A stretch of DNA of 50,241 bases from Flammeovirgaceae bacterium UBA2786 (GCA_002352225.1 DEIA01000016.1:1-50241), one strand, 5' to 3'. Positions 16,850-26,269 are shown, numbered from the stretch's first letter. Numbers and translations: made by a program. The notes: generated by a model not told the origin, from the sequence alone.

Positions 16850-19848
16850 TGTTTGTAATCTGGAAAAGCATGAATAAATATCTTTACCTGTTGCTATTGG
16901 CAACGATACCGGCTGTTGCACAGAAAAAACCAATCGAATATGTAAACACATTGATTGGTACACATAACTCGCGTTGGGAACAATTTCCGGGAGCAACCAG
17001 GCCTTTTGGAATGGTTAAACTAAGTCCCGACAACCAGGAGCAGGGATGGAAGGCCGGTTATGAATACACAATAGAAAATATTGCTGGGTTCAGCCACATC
17101 CACTCGTGGACAATGGGCGGGCTGTTGCTGATGCCCACAACAGGTGAGCTTAAAATACAACCCGGCACAGAAAAAGATCCAGACCGTGGCTATCGCTCAC
17201 GCTTTAATCATAATAATGAAAAAGGAGAACCCGGTTATTACACAGTTGTACTTGACGATTACAAAATAAAGGCTGAGTTAACAACAACAAACCGAACAGG
17301 ATTTCATCGCTATACATTTCCAAAAAGCGATTCGGCCAGAATATTAATTGACTTACTTACACCCACCGAGTATGGGTATGAAATGTCGTGGTCGCAAATT
17401 AAAAAAGTAAGCAATACCGAAATCGAAGGATTTGTCTATCAACAATCTCTTCGCAAGGCAAACTTCAACGAGTATGTACTCAATTTTGTAATTCGCTTTA
17501 GCAAACCGTTTGAATCGATGAATGGTTGGGTTCAGGAAGATGTATTGAGAAACACGGAGTTCATTTCCGGGGGATTTGAACATCGTGATGTGGGCTCCTT
17601 TGTGAATTTCAAAACAAAAGAAGGCGAGCAGATTATGGTACAGGTAGGTATTTCATTGGTTAGTGTTGAGCAAGCAAGATTAAATCTGGAAACAGAACTT
17701 AATCCGTTTAATTGGAATTTTGATCAGGTGGTGGCCGACAGTAAAGCTGAATGGAATAAACTTCTATCTACTATAGAAGTTCAATCAAAAGATGAAGACC
17801 TTAAAACTAAATTTTATACGAACATGTATCGGGCCTACTCAGGCCGATCGGTATGGAGCGATGTAAATGGCAAATACATTGATATGTATGAAAAAGAGCA
17901 AACTATGGCAAATGGGCCGCTGTACGGATCGGATGGGCATTGGATTACATTCTGGAATTTAAATCAGTTGTGGTCTTTGGCAACACCCGCACTGGCCAAC
18001 AATTGGGTGGTAAGTATGTTGGAGATTTACGACAAAGGTGGGTGGATACCCAGAGGCCCAACCGGTATCGAGTATTCGGGTATTATGGTTGCAGCCCATG
18101 AAATTTCGCTTCTAACAAACGCATACCATAAAGGAATCCGAAATTATGATGTAAACAAATTGTATGAAGCCATAACCAAATTACAGACAGAACCCGGAAG
18201 GCCGCATGAAGGAGGTGGATACGTGGGCAACCGACATCTGAAAGACTATAAACAACTTGGTTATGTCCCTGACGACATTGGTCCGGTTTCTAATACACTT
18301 GCCTATGCATATGATGACTGGACTGTGGCGCAGATGGCAAAAGCTCTGGGTAAAGAAAAGGACTACAAAACATTTATGAAACGGTCTTTGAACTACAGAA
18401 ATGTATTCGATAAAGAAGTGGGTTACATGCGGAGGAAAAACCGCGATGGCTCGTGGGCACATTTTTCACCTTTTGGTGATGTAGCCTGGCTGGGTTCCGG
18501 ATTTGTAGAAGGCAATGCATGGCAATACACTTATTTTGTACCACACGACCTAAGCGGGTTGATAGAACTTATGGGAAAAGATGAATTTAATAACCGTCTT
18601 GAGAAAGGGTTTGAGACGTCCGCACAGCATAATTTTAATTCTGAACATTTAGGCTCTAACTCGCTGGATGGTATGGGTGTGCTGCCGGTTAATCACGGCA
18701 ATCAACCCAACATGCAGGCTGCTTATTTGTTTAACTATGGGCAAAAGCCATGGCTAACGCAGAAATGGGCTAATGAAATTATGAATAAGTACTACGGAAC
18801 CTCGCCTATGAATGGCTGGTTGGGCGATGAAGATGAAGGTCAAATGGGAGCCTGGTTTACCATGAGTGCTATTGGTTTGTTTGAGATGGACGGAGGCGCG
18901 TCCGTTAAACCGATATATGAAATTGGTACACCAAAGTTTGAAAAAACTATTATTCACCTTGATCCTGCTTACTACACAGGAGGAACATTTGTAATAGAAG
19001 CAAAGAATGTTTCTGATAAAAATATTTATATACAATCGGCAACACTAAATGGAAAGCCGCTTAATAAACCCTGGTTCTATCATGAAGAATTGGTGAGCGG
19101 GGGTTCGCTTGTGCTAAAAATGGGGCCGAAACCAAATGAGAAATGGGGATCTTCGGCCGATGCTGTTCCTCCTTCACTCAGCAATACACTTACCAAAACC
19201 GAGATCGATTCAATTCTGAAATATGATCGCACTAAAGAAGAATTAGATGAATGGAACCGTGCTGTAAAAGCATATTATTATCACCGTAAAGAACACTTCG
19301 AATCTTTACCCAATACGCCCGGTGAAATCATTTTTCTGGGCAACAGTATAACTGATGGAGCAGAGTGGTTTGAGTTGCTGGGAGGAAACCCGAATATTAA
19401 AAATAGAGGAATTGGTGGCGATGACACAGATGGAGTTCTGGAACGTTTAAACGAAGTAACATCTTCTAACCCTGCCAAGGTGTTTATTATGATTGGCACT
19501 AACGATCTTGCCTACGGAAAGTCTACCGATCATGTTGTAAATAATCACCAGAAGATCATTCAGCAAATCCGTACTAATTCTCCATCTACAAAAATTTATA
19601 TGCAATCCGTTTTACCGGTAGATGATGCCCTACACTTTACGCGACCAAACGCTGCTATGCTTGAAATAAACAAGCGAACAAAAGCATACTGTGATAATAA
19701 CGAAATCACGTACATCGATCTGGTTCCTCTATTTAGCGATAGAGATGGCAAACTTAATAAACAATACAGTATTGATGGATTGCACCTTAATGCAAAAGGA
19801 TATCAAAAGTGGATTGAGGTGGTGAAGAAATACGTAGACGAAAAATAA
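16849..19848 (+). CDS. GH92 alpha-mannosidase fused to a C-terminal SGNH/GDSL esterase
   Basis: A 999-residue secreted protein. The signal peptide is clearest if the in-frame ATG at 16870 is used (M-N-K-Y-L-Y to A-V-A-Q); ATG 16849 gives a TAATG overlap. Residues of about 25-760 are GH92: I-G-T-H-N, F-P-G-A-T-R-P-F-G-M-V, G-F-S-H-I-H-S-W, E-G-N-A-W-Q-Y-T-Y-F-V-P-H-D and a late D-E-D-E-G-Q-M-G-A-W. The usual N-E-P-x-H signature instead reads N-Q-P-N-M. Residues of about 820-999 are an SGNH hydrolase with G-N-S-I-T-D-G (831), G-T-N-D-L-A (882) and D-G-L-H-L-N (976). GH92 enzymes are calcium-dependent exo-alpha-mannosidases; the SGNH part probably removes acyl groups from the same glycan. The fusion is clear; specificity is not. 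Confidence 0.9.
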   Translation: MFVIWKSMNKYLYLLLLATIPAVAQKKPIEYVNTLIGTHNSRWEQFPGATRPFGMVKLSPDNQEQGWKAGYEYTIENIAGFSHIHSWTMGGLLLMPTTGELKIQPGTEKDPDRGYRSRFNHNNEKGEPGYYTVVLDDYKIKAELTTTNRTGFHRYTFPKSDSARILIDLLTPTEYGYEMSWSQIKKVSNTEIEGFVYQQSLRKANFNEYVLNFVIRFSKPFESMNGWVQEDVLRNTEFISGGFEHRDVGSFVNFKTKEGEQIMVQVGISLVSVEQARLNLETELNPFNWNFDQVVADSKAEWNKLLSTIEVQSKDEDLKTKFYTNMYRAYSGRSVWSDVNGKYIDMYEKEQTMANGPLYGSDGHWITFWNLNQLWSLATPALANNWVVSMLEIYDKGGWIPRGPTGIEYSGIMVAAHEISLLTNAYHKGIRNYDVNKLYEAITKLQTEPGRPHEGGGYVGNRHLKDYKQLGYVPDDIGPVSNTLAYAYDDWTVAQMAKALGKEKDYKTFMKRSLNYRNVFDKEVGYMRRKNRDGSWAHFSPFGDVAWLGSGFVEGNAWQYTYFVPHDLSGLIELMGKDEFNNRLEKGFETSAQHNFNSEHLGSNSLDGMGVLPVNHGNQPNMQAAYLFNYGQKPWLTQKWANEIMNKYYGTSPMNGWLGDEDEGQMGAWFTMSAIGLFEMDGGASVKPIYEIGTPKFEKTIIHLDPAYYTGGTFVIEAKNVSDKNIYIQSATLNGKPLNKPWFYHEELVSGGSLVLKMGPKPNEKWGSSADAVPPSLSNTLTKTEIDSILKYDRTKEELDEWNRAVKAYYYHRKEHFESLPNTPGEIIFLGNSITDGAEWFELLGGNPNIKNRGIGGDDTDGVLERLNEVTSSNPAKVFIMIGTNDLAYGKSTDHVVNNHQKIIQQIRTNSPSTKIYMQSVLPVDDALHFTRPNAAMLEINKRTKAYCDNNEITYIDLVPLFSDRDGKLNKQYSIDGLHLNAKGYQKWIEVVKKYVDEK

Positions 19849-20939
19849 TGCTACAAAGAATTTTCCTGCTTTTTGTAACAATACTAATTCTTTCCTGTGA
19901 AGACCCCAATCAGGAAGTGATTGATACCGGGGAGCCAGAAGAACCAATACTGTGCGAACAAAGCATTTGTTGGGATAATAAATTTTACGTTTGCCGCGAC
20001 TCAACCTATATAAAGTTGTTTACCCGAAACAAAGGATGGACCGGTGGTGATGCTACCTATTCCGTTAATTTAAAGAATGGAAAAACGTTGTGGATGTTTG
20101 GCGATTCGTTCATAGATCAGGTAAGTGCCAATCGTTCAAGACCATCTTTTCGATTAATAAACAATTGCTTAGTGCTTCAGGATGGAAATAACCTGACAAC
20201 CTATCACAAGGGAACAACCGTAAATCCAAAAGCCTTTGCTAAACCACCAGAAGAAACAGATTGGTATTGGCCAGGAGATGCTACCGTTGCTGATGGTAAG
20301 ATTTATCTGTTTATGCATGGCTTTAGTACCGGAGGTGGTGGTGCGTGGGATTTTTTCAGAACTTCTATCGACTTACTTACGCTTAACCTTGAAACGTTAG
20401 AAATAGAAAATAATTCACGGCTTTTTGATGATCCCTCAGTCTCGTGGGGAGCCGCTATATTAGAAGACACGGATTACACCTATGTATATGGTGTGCGTTC
20501 CGATCAGGCCGGCAAGCGGCTATTAGTGGCCCGTAGCAATGCAAACCTAACTGATACCTGGGAATATTTTACCGGCTCCGGCTGGAGCCTGCAGCCTGAA
20601 GATGCTACGGAAATTTATTCAGGCGTATCTGAGCAGTTCTCTATATTTAAAAGAGATAACGTCTATTATTTTGTAACACAGCATAATATATTTGGAAAGC
20701 AAATCTATATACTGAATTCATCGGCACCACAAGGTCCTTTTGAAGACAGGCGTGTGATGTATTGCACACCCGAAACAGGAGGTAACATTTTTACTTACAA
20801 CGCATTTGTTCACGATCATATATATAATGACTCATTACTTGTATCGTATAACGTAAACAGTTTTGATTATACAGATTTACTAAAGAGTGCTGACAACTAC
20901 CGTCCTTATTTTGTGAAAGTAGGGGGGTGGAAAAAATAA
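19848..20939 (+). CDS. Secreted lipoprotein, DUF4185/DUF5005-like predicted beta-propeller (paralog B)
   Basis: A 363-residue lipoprotein with Cys17 (I-L-S-C-E-D). It shares with the 3672-4766 protein the order G-G-D-A-T-Y-S-V, L-W-M-F-G-D-S-F, N-N-C-L-V-L, W-Y-W-P-G-D-A, Y-V-Y-G-V, E-Q-F-S-I-F and the closing L-L-V-S-Y-N-V-N-S followed by Y-R-P-Y-F. The start overlaps the GH92 stop (TAATG), so it is made with the mannosidase. No reaction is known for this group. Placement beside GH92 supports a role in glycan binding or debranching at the envelope. Confidence 0.6.
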   Translation: MLQRIFLLFVTILILSCEDPNQEVIDTGEPEEPILCEQSICWDNKFYVCRDSTYIKLFTRNKGWTGGDATYSVNLKNGKTLWMFGDSFIDQVSANRSRPSFRLINNCLVLQDGNNLTTYHKGTTVNPKAFAKPPEETDWYWPGDATVADGKIYLFMHGFSTGGGGAWDFFRTSIDLLTLNLETLEIENNSRLFDDPSVSWGAAILEDTDYTYVYGVRSDQAGKRLLVARSNANLTDTWEYFTGSGWSLQPEDATEIYSGVSEQFSIFKRDNVYYFVTQHNIFGKQIYILNSSAPQGPFEDRRVMYCTPETGGNIFTYNAFVHDHIYNDSLLVSYNVNSFDYTDLLKSADNYRPYFVKVGGWKK

Positions 20940-20953
20940 TTTAACCTATCACT

Positions 20954-22135
20954 ATGAAATCATACCTAAAGCTTTTAGTTATACTGGTTTTGGCCGGGTG
21001 TTCATCACCAAAACAGAACGAAACTGTTGTAGCCGATACCCTTGTAAACTTTACAGTAAAGGCTGCTCCCGAATGGACAGAAATGTTTTATCAGAACGAT
21101 GGGTGGTTTGGCGCTGACGGTATTTTTGAAATGACACTAAAGGGCAATGAATCGATAGGAGCAGGTAGTAAAGATTCTGTGCTCATGTATTTTTCTGATA
21201 CGATGACGGGCCAGGTTGTGGGAGACTCCAGTGTGAAGAATTTTAAAATGATTAATAATTCATTTGCATGGATAACCGGGCTGAACCCTTCTAAAGAGAC
21301 GGTGAATATATTTTTCAATAAAGATAAAGCCGGACAACCTTCCAATTATTTTAATCCGCAGACAACAGCCAGTAAACCCAACGAATACTTTTGGTTTGGT
21401 GATGGTTTTGTAAATCAGGAAGACAATAACTCCATTAATATTTTTGGGTATCGTACGTTCGACAAAAGTGCTGCATCCTGGGACTTCGAAATTCGAGGTG
21501 TAGTCCTTATTACTGTTCCCTCCGGTAAACCTTTTTCTGCTCAAACACAAATTGATTTGCCTTTGTTCTTAAACAAAGAAGGTATAGGTACGGGTACTTT
21601 TGGGTCGGGTATTTATGTTAACACAAAAGGGGCAGGCGCTCCAGATCCAGATGGTTATTTATATGTGTATGGTGTGTTAGATCCAAACAAACAATTAGTG
21701 GTGGCTCGGGTAAAACCGTCAGCAATTAAGGATATCTCGTCATGGAGGTTTTGGAATGGAGTGGAGTGGGATGCGGAGATCGAAAATGTAAAACCCGTTA
21801 CCGACCGTGTATCGAACGAAATCAGTATAACGCCTATGAAAGATGGACGTTATCTGCTGGTATTTCAGGCCGATGGTATTGGTACACATACAGCTGTTCG
21901 CATTGGAAAAAGTCCGGTTGGCCCCTTTGGGCCTTTGCAAAAAATCTGGCTCGTTCCCGAACTTCAGGAACCTCCCGGCATTATTCCTTATAATGCAAAA
22001 GCTCACCCGGTCTTATCGCACAACAATAAATTACTGATTAGCTACAACACTATTTCGCTTGATTACTTCAATGACATTCTGAAGTATCCACACATGTACA
22101 GACCACGGTTTTTCTGGTTAGAACTACCTGAGTAG
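20954..22135 (+). CDS. Secreted lipoprotein, divergent DUF4185/DUF5005-like propeller (paralog C)
   Basis: A 393-residue lipoprotein with L-A-G-C (Cys16). It keeps the general order of the other two copies: W-F-G-A-D-G, then N-N-S-F-A-W, then F-W-F-G-D-G-F in place of WYWPGDA, Y-V-Y-G-V, and the closing L-L-I-S-Y-N-T-I-S then Y-R-P-R-F. The W-x-F-G-D-S-F motif of the other two is replaced by M-Y-F-S-D-T. This suggests a changed ligand or loss of activity. It follows paralog B by 14 bases and ends the operon; the sulfatase gene converges on it after 23 bases. Confidence 0.55.
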   Translation: MKSYLKLLVILVLAGCSSPKQNETVVADTLVNFTVKAAPEWTEMFYQNDGWFGADGIFEMTLKGNESIGAGSKDSVLMYFSDTMTGQVVGDSSVKNFKMINNSFAWITGLNPSKETVNIFFNKDKAGQPSNYFNPQTTASKPNEYFWFGDGFVNQEDNNSINIFGYRTFDKSAASWDFEIRGVVLITVPSGKPFSAQTQIDLPLFLNKEGIGTGTFGSGIYVNTKGAGAPDPDGYLYVYGVLDPNKQLVVARVKPSAIKDISSWRFWNGVEWDAEIENVKPVTDRVSNEISITPMKDGRYLLVFQADGIGTHTAVRIGKSPVGPFGPLQKIWLVPELQEPPGIIPYNAKAHPVLSHNNKLLISYNTISLDYFNDILKYPHMYRPRFFWLELPE

Positions 22136-22158
22136 TAAAATGAAAAAAGTGCAATTTC

Positions 22159-23844
22159 TTATGGAGTCTTCGCCTTTCTTTTGTTGATCATATCAGCCGC
22201 GCGTTCTTTTGAAATGCCGTAAACCTTACCTTCACTTGCGTCATCCAGAAAACGATCAATGTATTGATTGCTGATTGAGTCGTTATCGTTATATTTTGTT
22301 CTGATACTCCTGAGTTGCGCATGAAGTTCCTCACGAATAGCCGCGTAAGCCGGATCGTTATAAACATTTTTAAGTTCATCAGGATCATTTTTACGATCGA
22401 TCAATTCCCATTCGTTGGCCGCAAAGTAGTAGTGAATAAGTTTGTATTCTTTTGTAACAATCGCATAATGACGATTCACCATATGTTCAGCCGGATACTC
22501 ATAGTAGTGATAATAGATTGAGTTTCTTGTCCATTTTTCAGCATGGCCGGTAAGTAGGGGAAGCAGGCTTTCTCCATGCATATCAGCAGGCGCATGAATT
22601 CCGGCTGCGTCCAGAAATGTTTGGGCAAAGTCAAGGTTCTGTACCAATTCATCTGAGGTTGTACCTGCTTTAATCTGGTTGGGCCAGGCTATCAATAGGG
22701 GAGTTTTGAATGACTCGTTGTAAACAAATCGCTTATCGAACCATCCGTGTTCCCCTAAATAAAATCCCTGATCAGAGGTATAAACAATAATTGTATTCTT
22801 TGCCAGATTATTTGCCTCCAGGTAATCGAGTAATCTTCCTACGTTTTCATCTACTGACTTTATAGTTCCCAGATAGTCCTGCATATACCGTTGATATTTC
22901 CAGCGCATCTTATCTTCCCGGCTCATTGCGGGGTAAGCCTTTTTGAACTCTTCATTTATCGGTGTGTATGCTGTAATGAAATTTTCTCTCTGTTCCGGTG
23001 TAAGACGGTTCATCTCACGTTCAAATCGAATCTTATCAGGGCCAATTTCGGCAATCTCCAGCGCATCCATCACTTCCGGAAATACTTTGTTATCACCAGC
23101 CCATCCCATATGATTTAGAATATTCATTTCAGCTTCTTTTGCTGAACTTGTTCGTCCGGTGTAATCGTCAAACAATGTTGCGGGTTCATCAAATTTCTTT
23201 TTCGTGAACTCATCAAGGTGGCGTTCAGCCATCAGCCAGGGACGGTGCGGAGCTTTGTGCAGATACATGAGTAGAAAAGGCTTCTGCTTATCGCGTTCTT
23301 TGCTCAGCCAATCTAATGTCATGTCGGTAATGATATCAGTAGTATATCCTTCTATTTTTATTCTGCCTTGATTTTTGGTTATAAAGTCGGGGTTATAATA
23401 CGCACCCTGACCCGGTAAAATTTTAAACTGATCAAATCCTTTCGGGTTGTTTCCAAAATGTAGTTTTCCAAACATGGCTGTCTGGTAACCATTATTCTGA
23501 AGAATTTGCGGGAACGTTACATTGGTGCTGTCAAATTGGAAATGATTGTCCACTTTACCATTCCGGTGCGAGTGTTTACCGGTTAAGATAGTTGCCCGGC
23601 TGGGGGCACAAATAGAGTTAGTTACGCTGGCATTGGTAAACACCATTCCTGTTTTTGCAATCCGATCGATGTTGGGTGTCTCAATCAGTCTGTTGCTATA
23701 CGCAGAAATAGCCTGATAGGCATGATCATCGGCCATAATAAAAACAATGTTGGGCCGCTGGTCATTTACTTTCTTTTCCGTGCAACAAAGAAATATCAAC
23801 GGAAAACTGAAAACCATCAAAAGGTAAATTCGTTTCAACTTCAT
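22159..23844 (-). CDS. Formylglycine-dependent sulfatase (S1 family), lipoprotein
   Basis: A 561-residue lipoprotein from ATG 23844; the signal peptide ends in F-L-C-C. N-I-V-F-I-M-A-D-D-H gives the first metal site. Cys79 lies in C-A-P-S-R-A-T-I-L-T-G, the C-x-P-x-R motif whose cysteine is converted to formylglycine, so an FGE or anSME enzyme is needed; none is in the window. H-R-P-W and the later Y-T-S-D-Q-G-F-Y-L-G-E-H-G motif complete the family pattern. The D-D-H-A-Y-Q-A-I-S-A-Y stretch is typical, from memory, of sulfatases acting on sulfated N-acetylglucosamine. The gene is on the opposite strand, between the mannoside and sialic acid operons, which suits removal of sulfate from N-glycan antennae. 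Substrate is inferred. Confidence 0.9.
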   Translation of the reverse strand: MKLKRIYLLMVFSFPLIFLCCTEKKVNDQRPNIVFIMADDHAYQAISAYSNRLIETPNIDRIAKTGMVFTNASVTNSICAPSRATILTGKHSHRNGKVDNHFQFDSTNVTFPQILQNNGYQTAMFGKLHFGNNPKGFDQFKILPGQGAYYNPDFITKNQGRIKIEGYTTDIITDMTLDWLSKERDKQKPFLLMYLHKAPHRPWLMAERHLDEFTKKKFDEPATLFDDYTGRTSSAKEAEMNILNHMGWAGDNKVFPEVMDALEIAEIGPDKIRFEREMNRLTPEQRENFITAYTPINEEFKKAYPAMSREDKMRWKYQRYMQDYLGTIKSVDENVGRLLDYLEANNLAKNTIIVYTSDQGFYLGEHGWFDKRFVYNESFKTPLLIAWPNQIKAGTTSDELVQNLDFAQTFLDAAGIHAPADMHGESLLPLLTGHAEKWTRNSIYYHYYEYPAEHMVNRHYAIVTKEYKLIHYYFAANEWELIDRKNDPDELKNVYNDPAYAAIREELHAQLRSIRTKYNDNDSISNQYIDRFLDDASEGKVYGISKERAADMINKRKAKTP

Positions 23845-23929
23845 AGCAACTGATGAGGCTGTGTACAAAATATTTAACTCGTTACTTACGCGCGAGGCTA
23901 ACTTTCACAAATTACCATTCCCACAGGAA

Positions 23930-24052
23930 TTACTCAAACAATCGTGCAAAATGGTTTTCCAAATGATTGCGCATAGCATTGCGAAATAATTCAGGCGAAC
24001 CGTTTTCCAAAATGCTTACCAGGCCCTGATGCGATACAAATCGCGTGGTATT
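23930..24052 (-). pseudogene. Remnant of an FCD-domain (FadR-type GntR) regulator
   Basis: Reading the minus strand from about 24052 to the TAA at 23930-23932 gives about 40 codons that match the end of an FCD ligand-binding domain: S-H-Q-G-L-V-S-I-L-E-N-G-S followed by A-M-R-N-H-L-E. The two histidines stand where FCD domains bind metal or ligand. Upstream in the frame the reading stays open but turns into unrelated proline-rich sequence, with no winged-helix domain. So this is the 3' end of a lost regulator. FadR-type regulators often control sialic acid genes, and the remnant lies directly before the lyase gene. Confidence 0.6.
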
Positions 24053-24186
24053 AGCTGGTTTAGGGTTTGGAGTGGTTGCTTTCGGTGGAAAATAAAAATA
24101 ACAAGGAATTAACCCAGACCAGGGGGCTTGGATTTGATTTGTTTATTCCAATATTGTAACTCGATGTATAATATATATTAACCAAA
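24053..24186. other. Presumed nan operon promoter region
   Basis: With the remnant above, the stretch from 23845 to 24186 has no intact gene. This part holds two TTTG copies near 24133-24141 and an AT-rich imperfect palindrome at about 24165-24181 just before the lyase start. No exact TAnnTTTG box was found, so the promoter position is not settled. Confidence 0.3.
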
Positions 24187-25113
24187 ATGAACGCACAACA
24201 TCTATCAGGCTTGATATCCGCACCCTTCACACCCATGAAGGAAGACGGATCTTTAAACCTGGCCATTATACCACAGTACTATGAGTTGCTGAAGTCTAAC
24301 GGAGTACGGGGAGCTTTTATAACCGGATCTACGGGCGAAGGCGTTTCCATGACCACCGAAGAAAAAAAACAAGTGATCGAAGCCTGGGGGGCAGCAACCA
24401 AAAACGATCGGGAATTTAAAGTAATGCCTCTGGTGGGCGGCACTTCAGTTAATGATAGCATTGACCTGGCACAACATGCGCAGAAAAACGGTTTATATGC
24501 TGTAGCTTTTACGGCACCGTTCTATTTTAAACCGGCCAATGTTCAGCAATTAGCAGAAACATGTATAGCTGTAGCTCAGAGCGTGCCTAACATGCCCTTT
24601 TATTATTATCACATACCGGTGCTTACAGGGGTAGGCTTCCCGATGATTGAGTTGCTAAAAGTTTTGCATGGTAAACTAAACAACCTGGCCGGTATAAAAT
24701 ACACGCACGAAGATTTTATGGATTTCCTCTCATGCCTGCATTTTGAAAATGGTCGCTACGATATGCTGTGGGGAAGAGATGAGAATTTTTTAGCCGCACT
24801 TGCTTTGGGCGCAAAAGGTGCAGTAGGCAGTACTTATAATTATGCCGCACCCTTGTATCTTCAATTAATAGATGCCTATGAAAAGGGAGATATGAAAACA
24901 GCCCGCCAGGTACAACAAAAGTCAATCGATATGATTGGCCTCTTATCCAAATATGGTGGTATTTCTGTTGGAAAATCTTTTATGAAATTAATTGGTATGG
25001 ATTGTGGTAAATTCAGGTTGCCGGTACGAAACATGACTGACGAGCAATACCAACTCTTTACACAAGATGCCAAACAAATTGGCTTCGATAACTTCTGCTC
25101 TAAACTTGTTTAA
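24187..25113 (+). CDS. nanA: N-acetylneuraminate lyase
   Basis: A 308-residue TIM-barrel protein of the dihydrodipicolinate synthase superfamily. G-S-T-G-E at residues 47-51 binds the carboxylate; Y-Y-Y-H-I-P at 139-144 holds the catalytic tyrosine, and the H-I-P-x-x-T-G form is typical of sialic acid lyase rather than DapA. Lys171 in G-I-K-Y-T forms the Schiff base. It splits N-acetylneuraminate to N-acetylmannosamine and pyruvate. It is the first gene of the sialic acid operon, followed after 13 bases by the mutarotase gene. The AGE-family epimerase downstream takes the N-acetylmannosamine. Confidence 0.92.
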   Translation: MNAQHLSGLISAPFTPMKEDGSLNLAIIPQYYELLKSNGVRGAFITGSTGEGVSMTTEEKKQVIEAWGAATKNDREFKVMPLVGGTSVNDSIDLAQHAQKNGLYAVAFTAPFYFKPANVQQLAETCIAVAQSVPNMPFYYYHIPVLTGVGFPMIELLKVLHGKLNNLAGIKYTHEDFMDFLSCLHFENGRYDMLWGRDENFLAALALGAKGAVGSTYNYAAPLYLQLIDAYEKGDMKTARQVQQKSIDMIGLLSKYGGISVGKSFMKLIGMDCGKFRLPVRNMTDEQYQLFTQDAKQIGFDNFCSKLV

Positions 25114-25126
25114 TCAAAGCGATGAC

Positions 25127-26269
25127 ATGTTTTTTAAGTCGATACAGTTTTTCATCTCAATGATTTTAACGGCTGGCGCATTGGGTCAGGAGAAGACAAT
25201 TTCCATGGAGTGGAAGGCATTACCACTAAACCCTGGTGCTAACGCAAAAGGTGATACCCTGGGCATTGCCGGTCCGTTGGCCGGAGTACATCAGGGCAAT
25301 GTACTAATTGGAGGTGGTGCAAATTTCCCTGAGAAAATGCCGTGGGAGAATGGAAAGAAAATGTACTATTCCTCATTGTCGGTTTACAAATTGAATACCT
25401 TAACCGAAACTCCGGTTTCAATTCAACTTCCGTTCGCTACGGCATACGGAGCCAGTTGCTCCACGCCCAAAGGCATTGTGTATGCCGGTGGCGAAAATGA
25501 AGATGGACTCAGCAGTAAAGTGTTGCTGCTTCAGTGCGATGAGAAAACGCGAAAAGTAACGATCAGCTACCTGGCCGATTTGCCCAAAGCCATTACCAAT
25601 GCTTCACTTGTTTTTTACGAGGGCATGGTTTACCTGCTGGGAGGCGAAACCAGTCATGGTACTTCTTCCGGTTTTTATTGTCTTGATTTGAATAGCCGAA
25701 CAGGACAATGGAAGCAACTGCCTTCTTTACCGGTTGCTGTTTCGCACGCAGTAACTGTAAGTTGCGATGGCATGGGTAATATTTTTTTAATTGGCGGTCG
25801 CGCTAAGAACAGCACCGGCATCAGCACAATATATTCATCCTTATTTCAGTACAGTATCAAAGGAAAAAGCTGGAGTAAAAAGCAAGCATTACCGTATACA
25901 TTAAGTGCCGGCACGGGCATAGCCGTAAATAACAACTACCTTTTGGTTTTTGGGGGCGACAAAGGCGAAACTTTTTCTCAGGCAGAAAAGCTAATCGTAA
26001 ATATTCAGAACGAGAAAGATGAGCAGAGGAAGAAGGATCTGATAGAAAGAAAGAATAGTATTCAAAGCAATCACCCTGGCTTTAGCAACGAAATTCTGTT
26101 GTATAACATCGCACACGATACATGGACTTCAGCGGGTTTAATACCATTTGAAACACCAGTAACAACTACAGCTATAAAGACAGGCAATCAAATTATTATT
26201 CCCAGCGGAGAAATAAAAGCGGGTGTGCGTGCACCCCGGATTTTAACTGCTGAATTTTCGGTAAAGTGA
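25127..26269 (+). CDS. nanM: Kelch-type N-acetylneuraminate mutarotase (cyclically permuted)
   Basis: A 380-residue protein with a signal peptide (M-F-F-K-S to G-A-L-G-Q). Kelch blades are visible as repeated double-glycine strands: I-G-G-G-A-N-F-P near residue 57, V-Y-A-G-G-E-N-E near 115, L-L-G-G-E near 165, L-I-G-G-R near 220 and V-F-G-G-D near 270. It converts alpha- to beta-N-acetylneuraminate after sialidase release, in the periplasm. A 25-residue basic insert near 275-320 follows the K-G-E-T-F motif, as in the cyclically permuted family known from this phylum. Start 25127 was chosen for the signal peptide; a longer reading would overlap nanA by 47 bases. Confidence 0.88.
   Translation: MFFKSIQFFISMILTAGALGQEKTISMEWKALPLNPGANAKGDTLGIAGPLAGVHQGNVLIGGGANFPEKMPWENGKKMYYSSLSVYKLNTLTETPVSIQLPFATAYGASCSTPKGIVYAGGENEDGLSSKVLLLQCDEKTRKVTISYLADLPKAITNASLVFYEGMVYLLGGETSHGTSSGFYCLDLNSRTGQWKQLPSLPVAVSHAVTVSCDGMGNIFLIGGRAKNSTGISTIYSSLFQYSIKGKSWSKKQALPYTLSAGTGIAVNNNYLLVFGGDKGETFSQAEKLIVNIQNEKDEQRKKDLIERKNSIQSNHPGFSNEILLYNIAHDTWTSAGLIPFETPVTTTAIKTGNQIIIPSGEIKAGVRAPRILTAEFSVK

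Noticed and set aside
22136..22158. Terminator between the third propeller lipoprotein and the convergent sulfatase
   Set aside because: The 23-base gap has a run of A but no stem that can pair.
24060..24266. Open reading frame on the minus strand across the nanA start
   Set aside because: It runs antisense into the lyase gene, has no recognisable domain and only shadows it; the real signal in the area is the FCD remnant in another frame.
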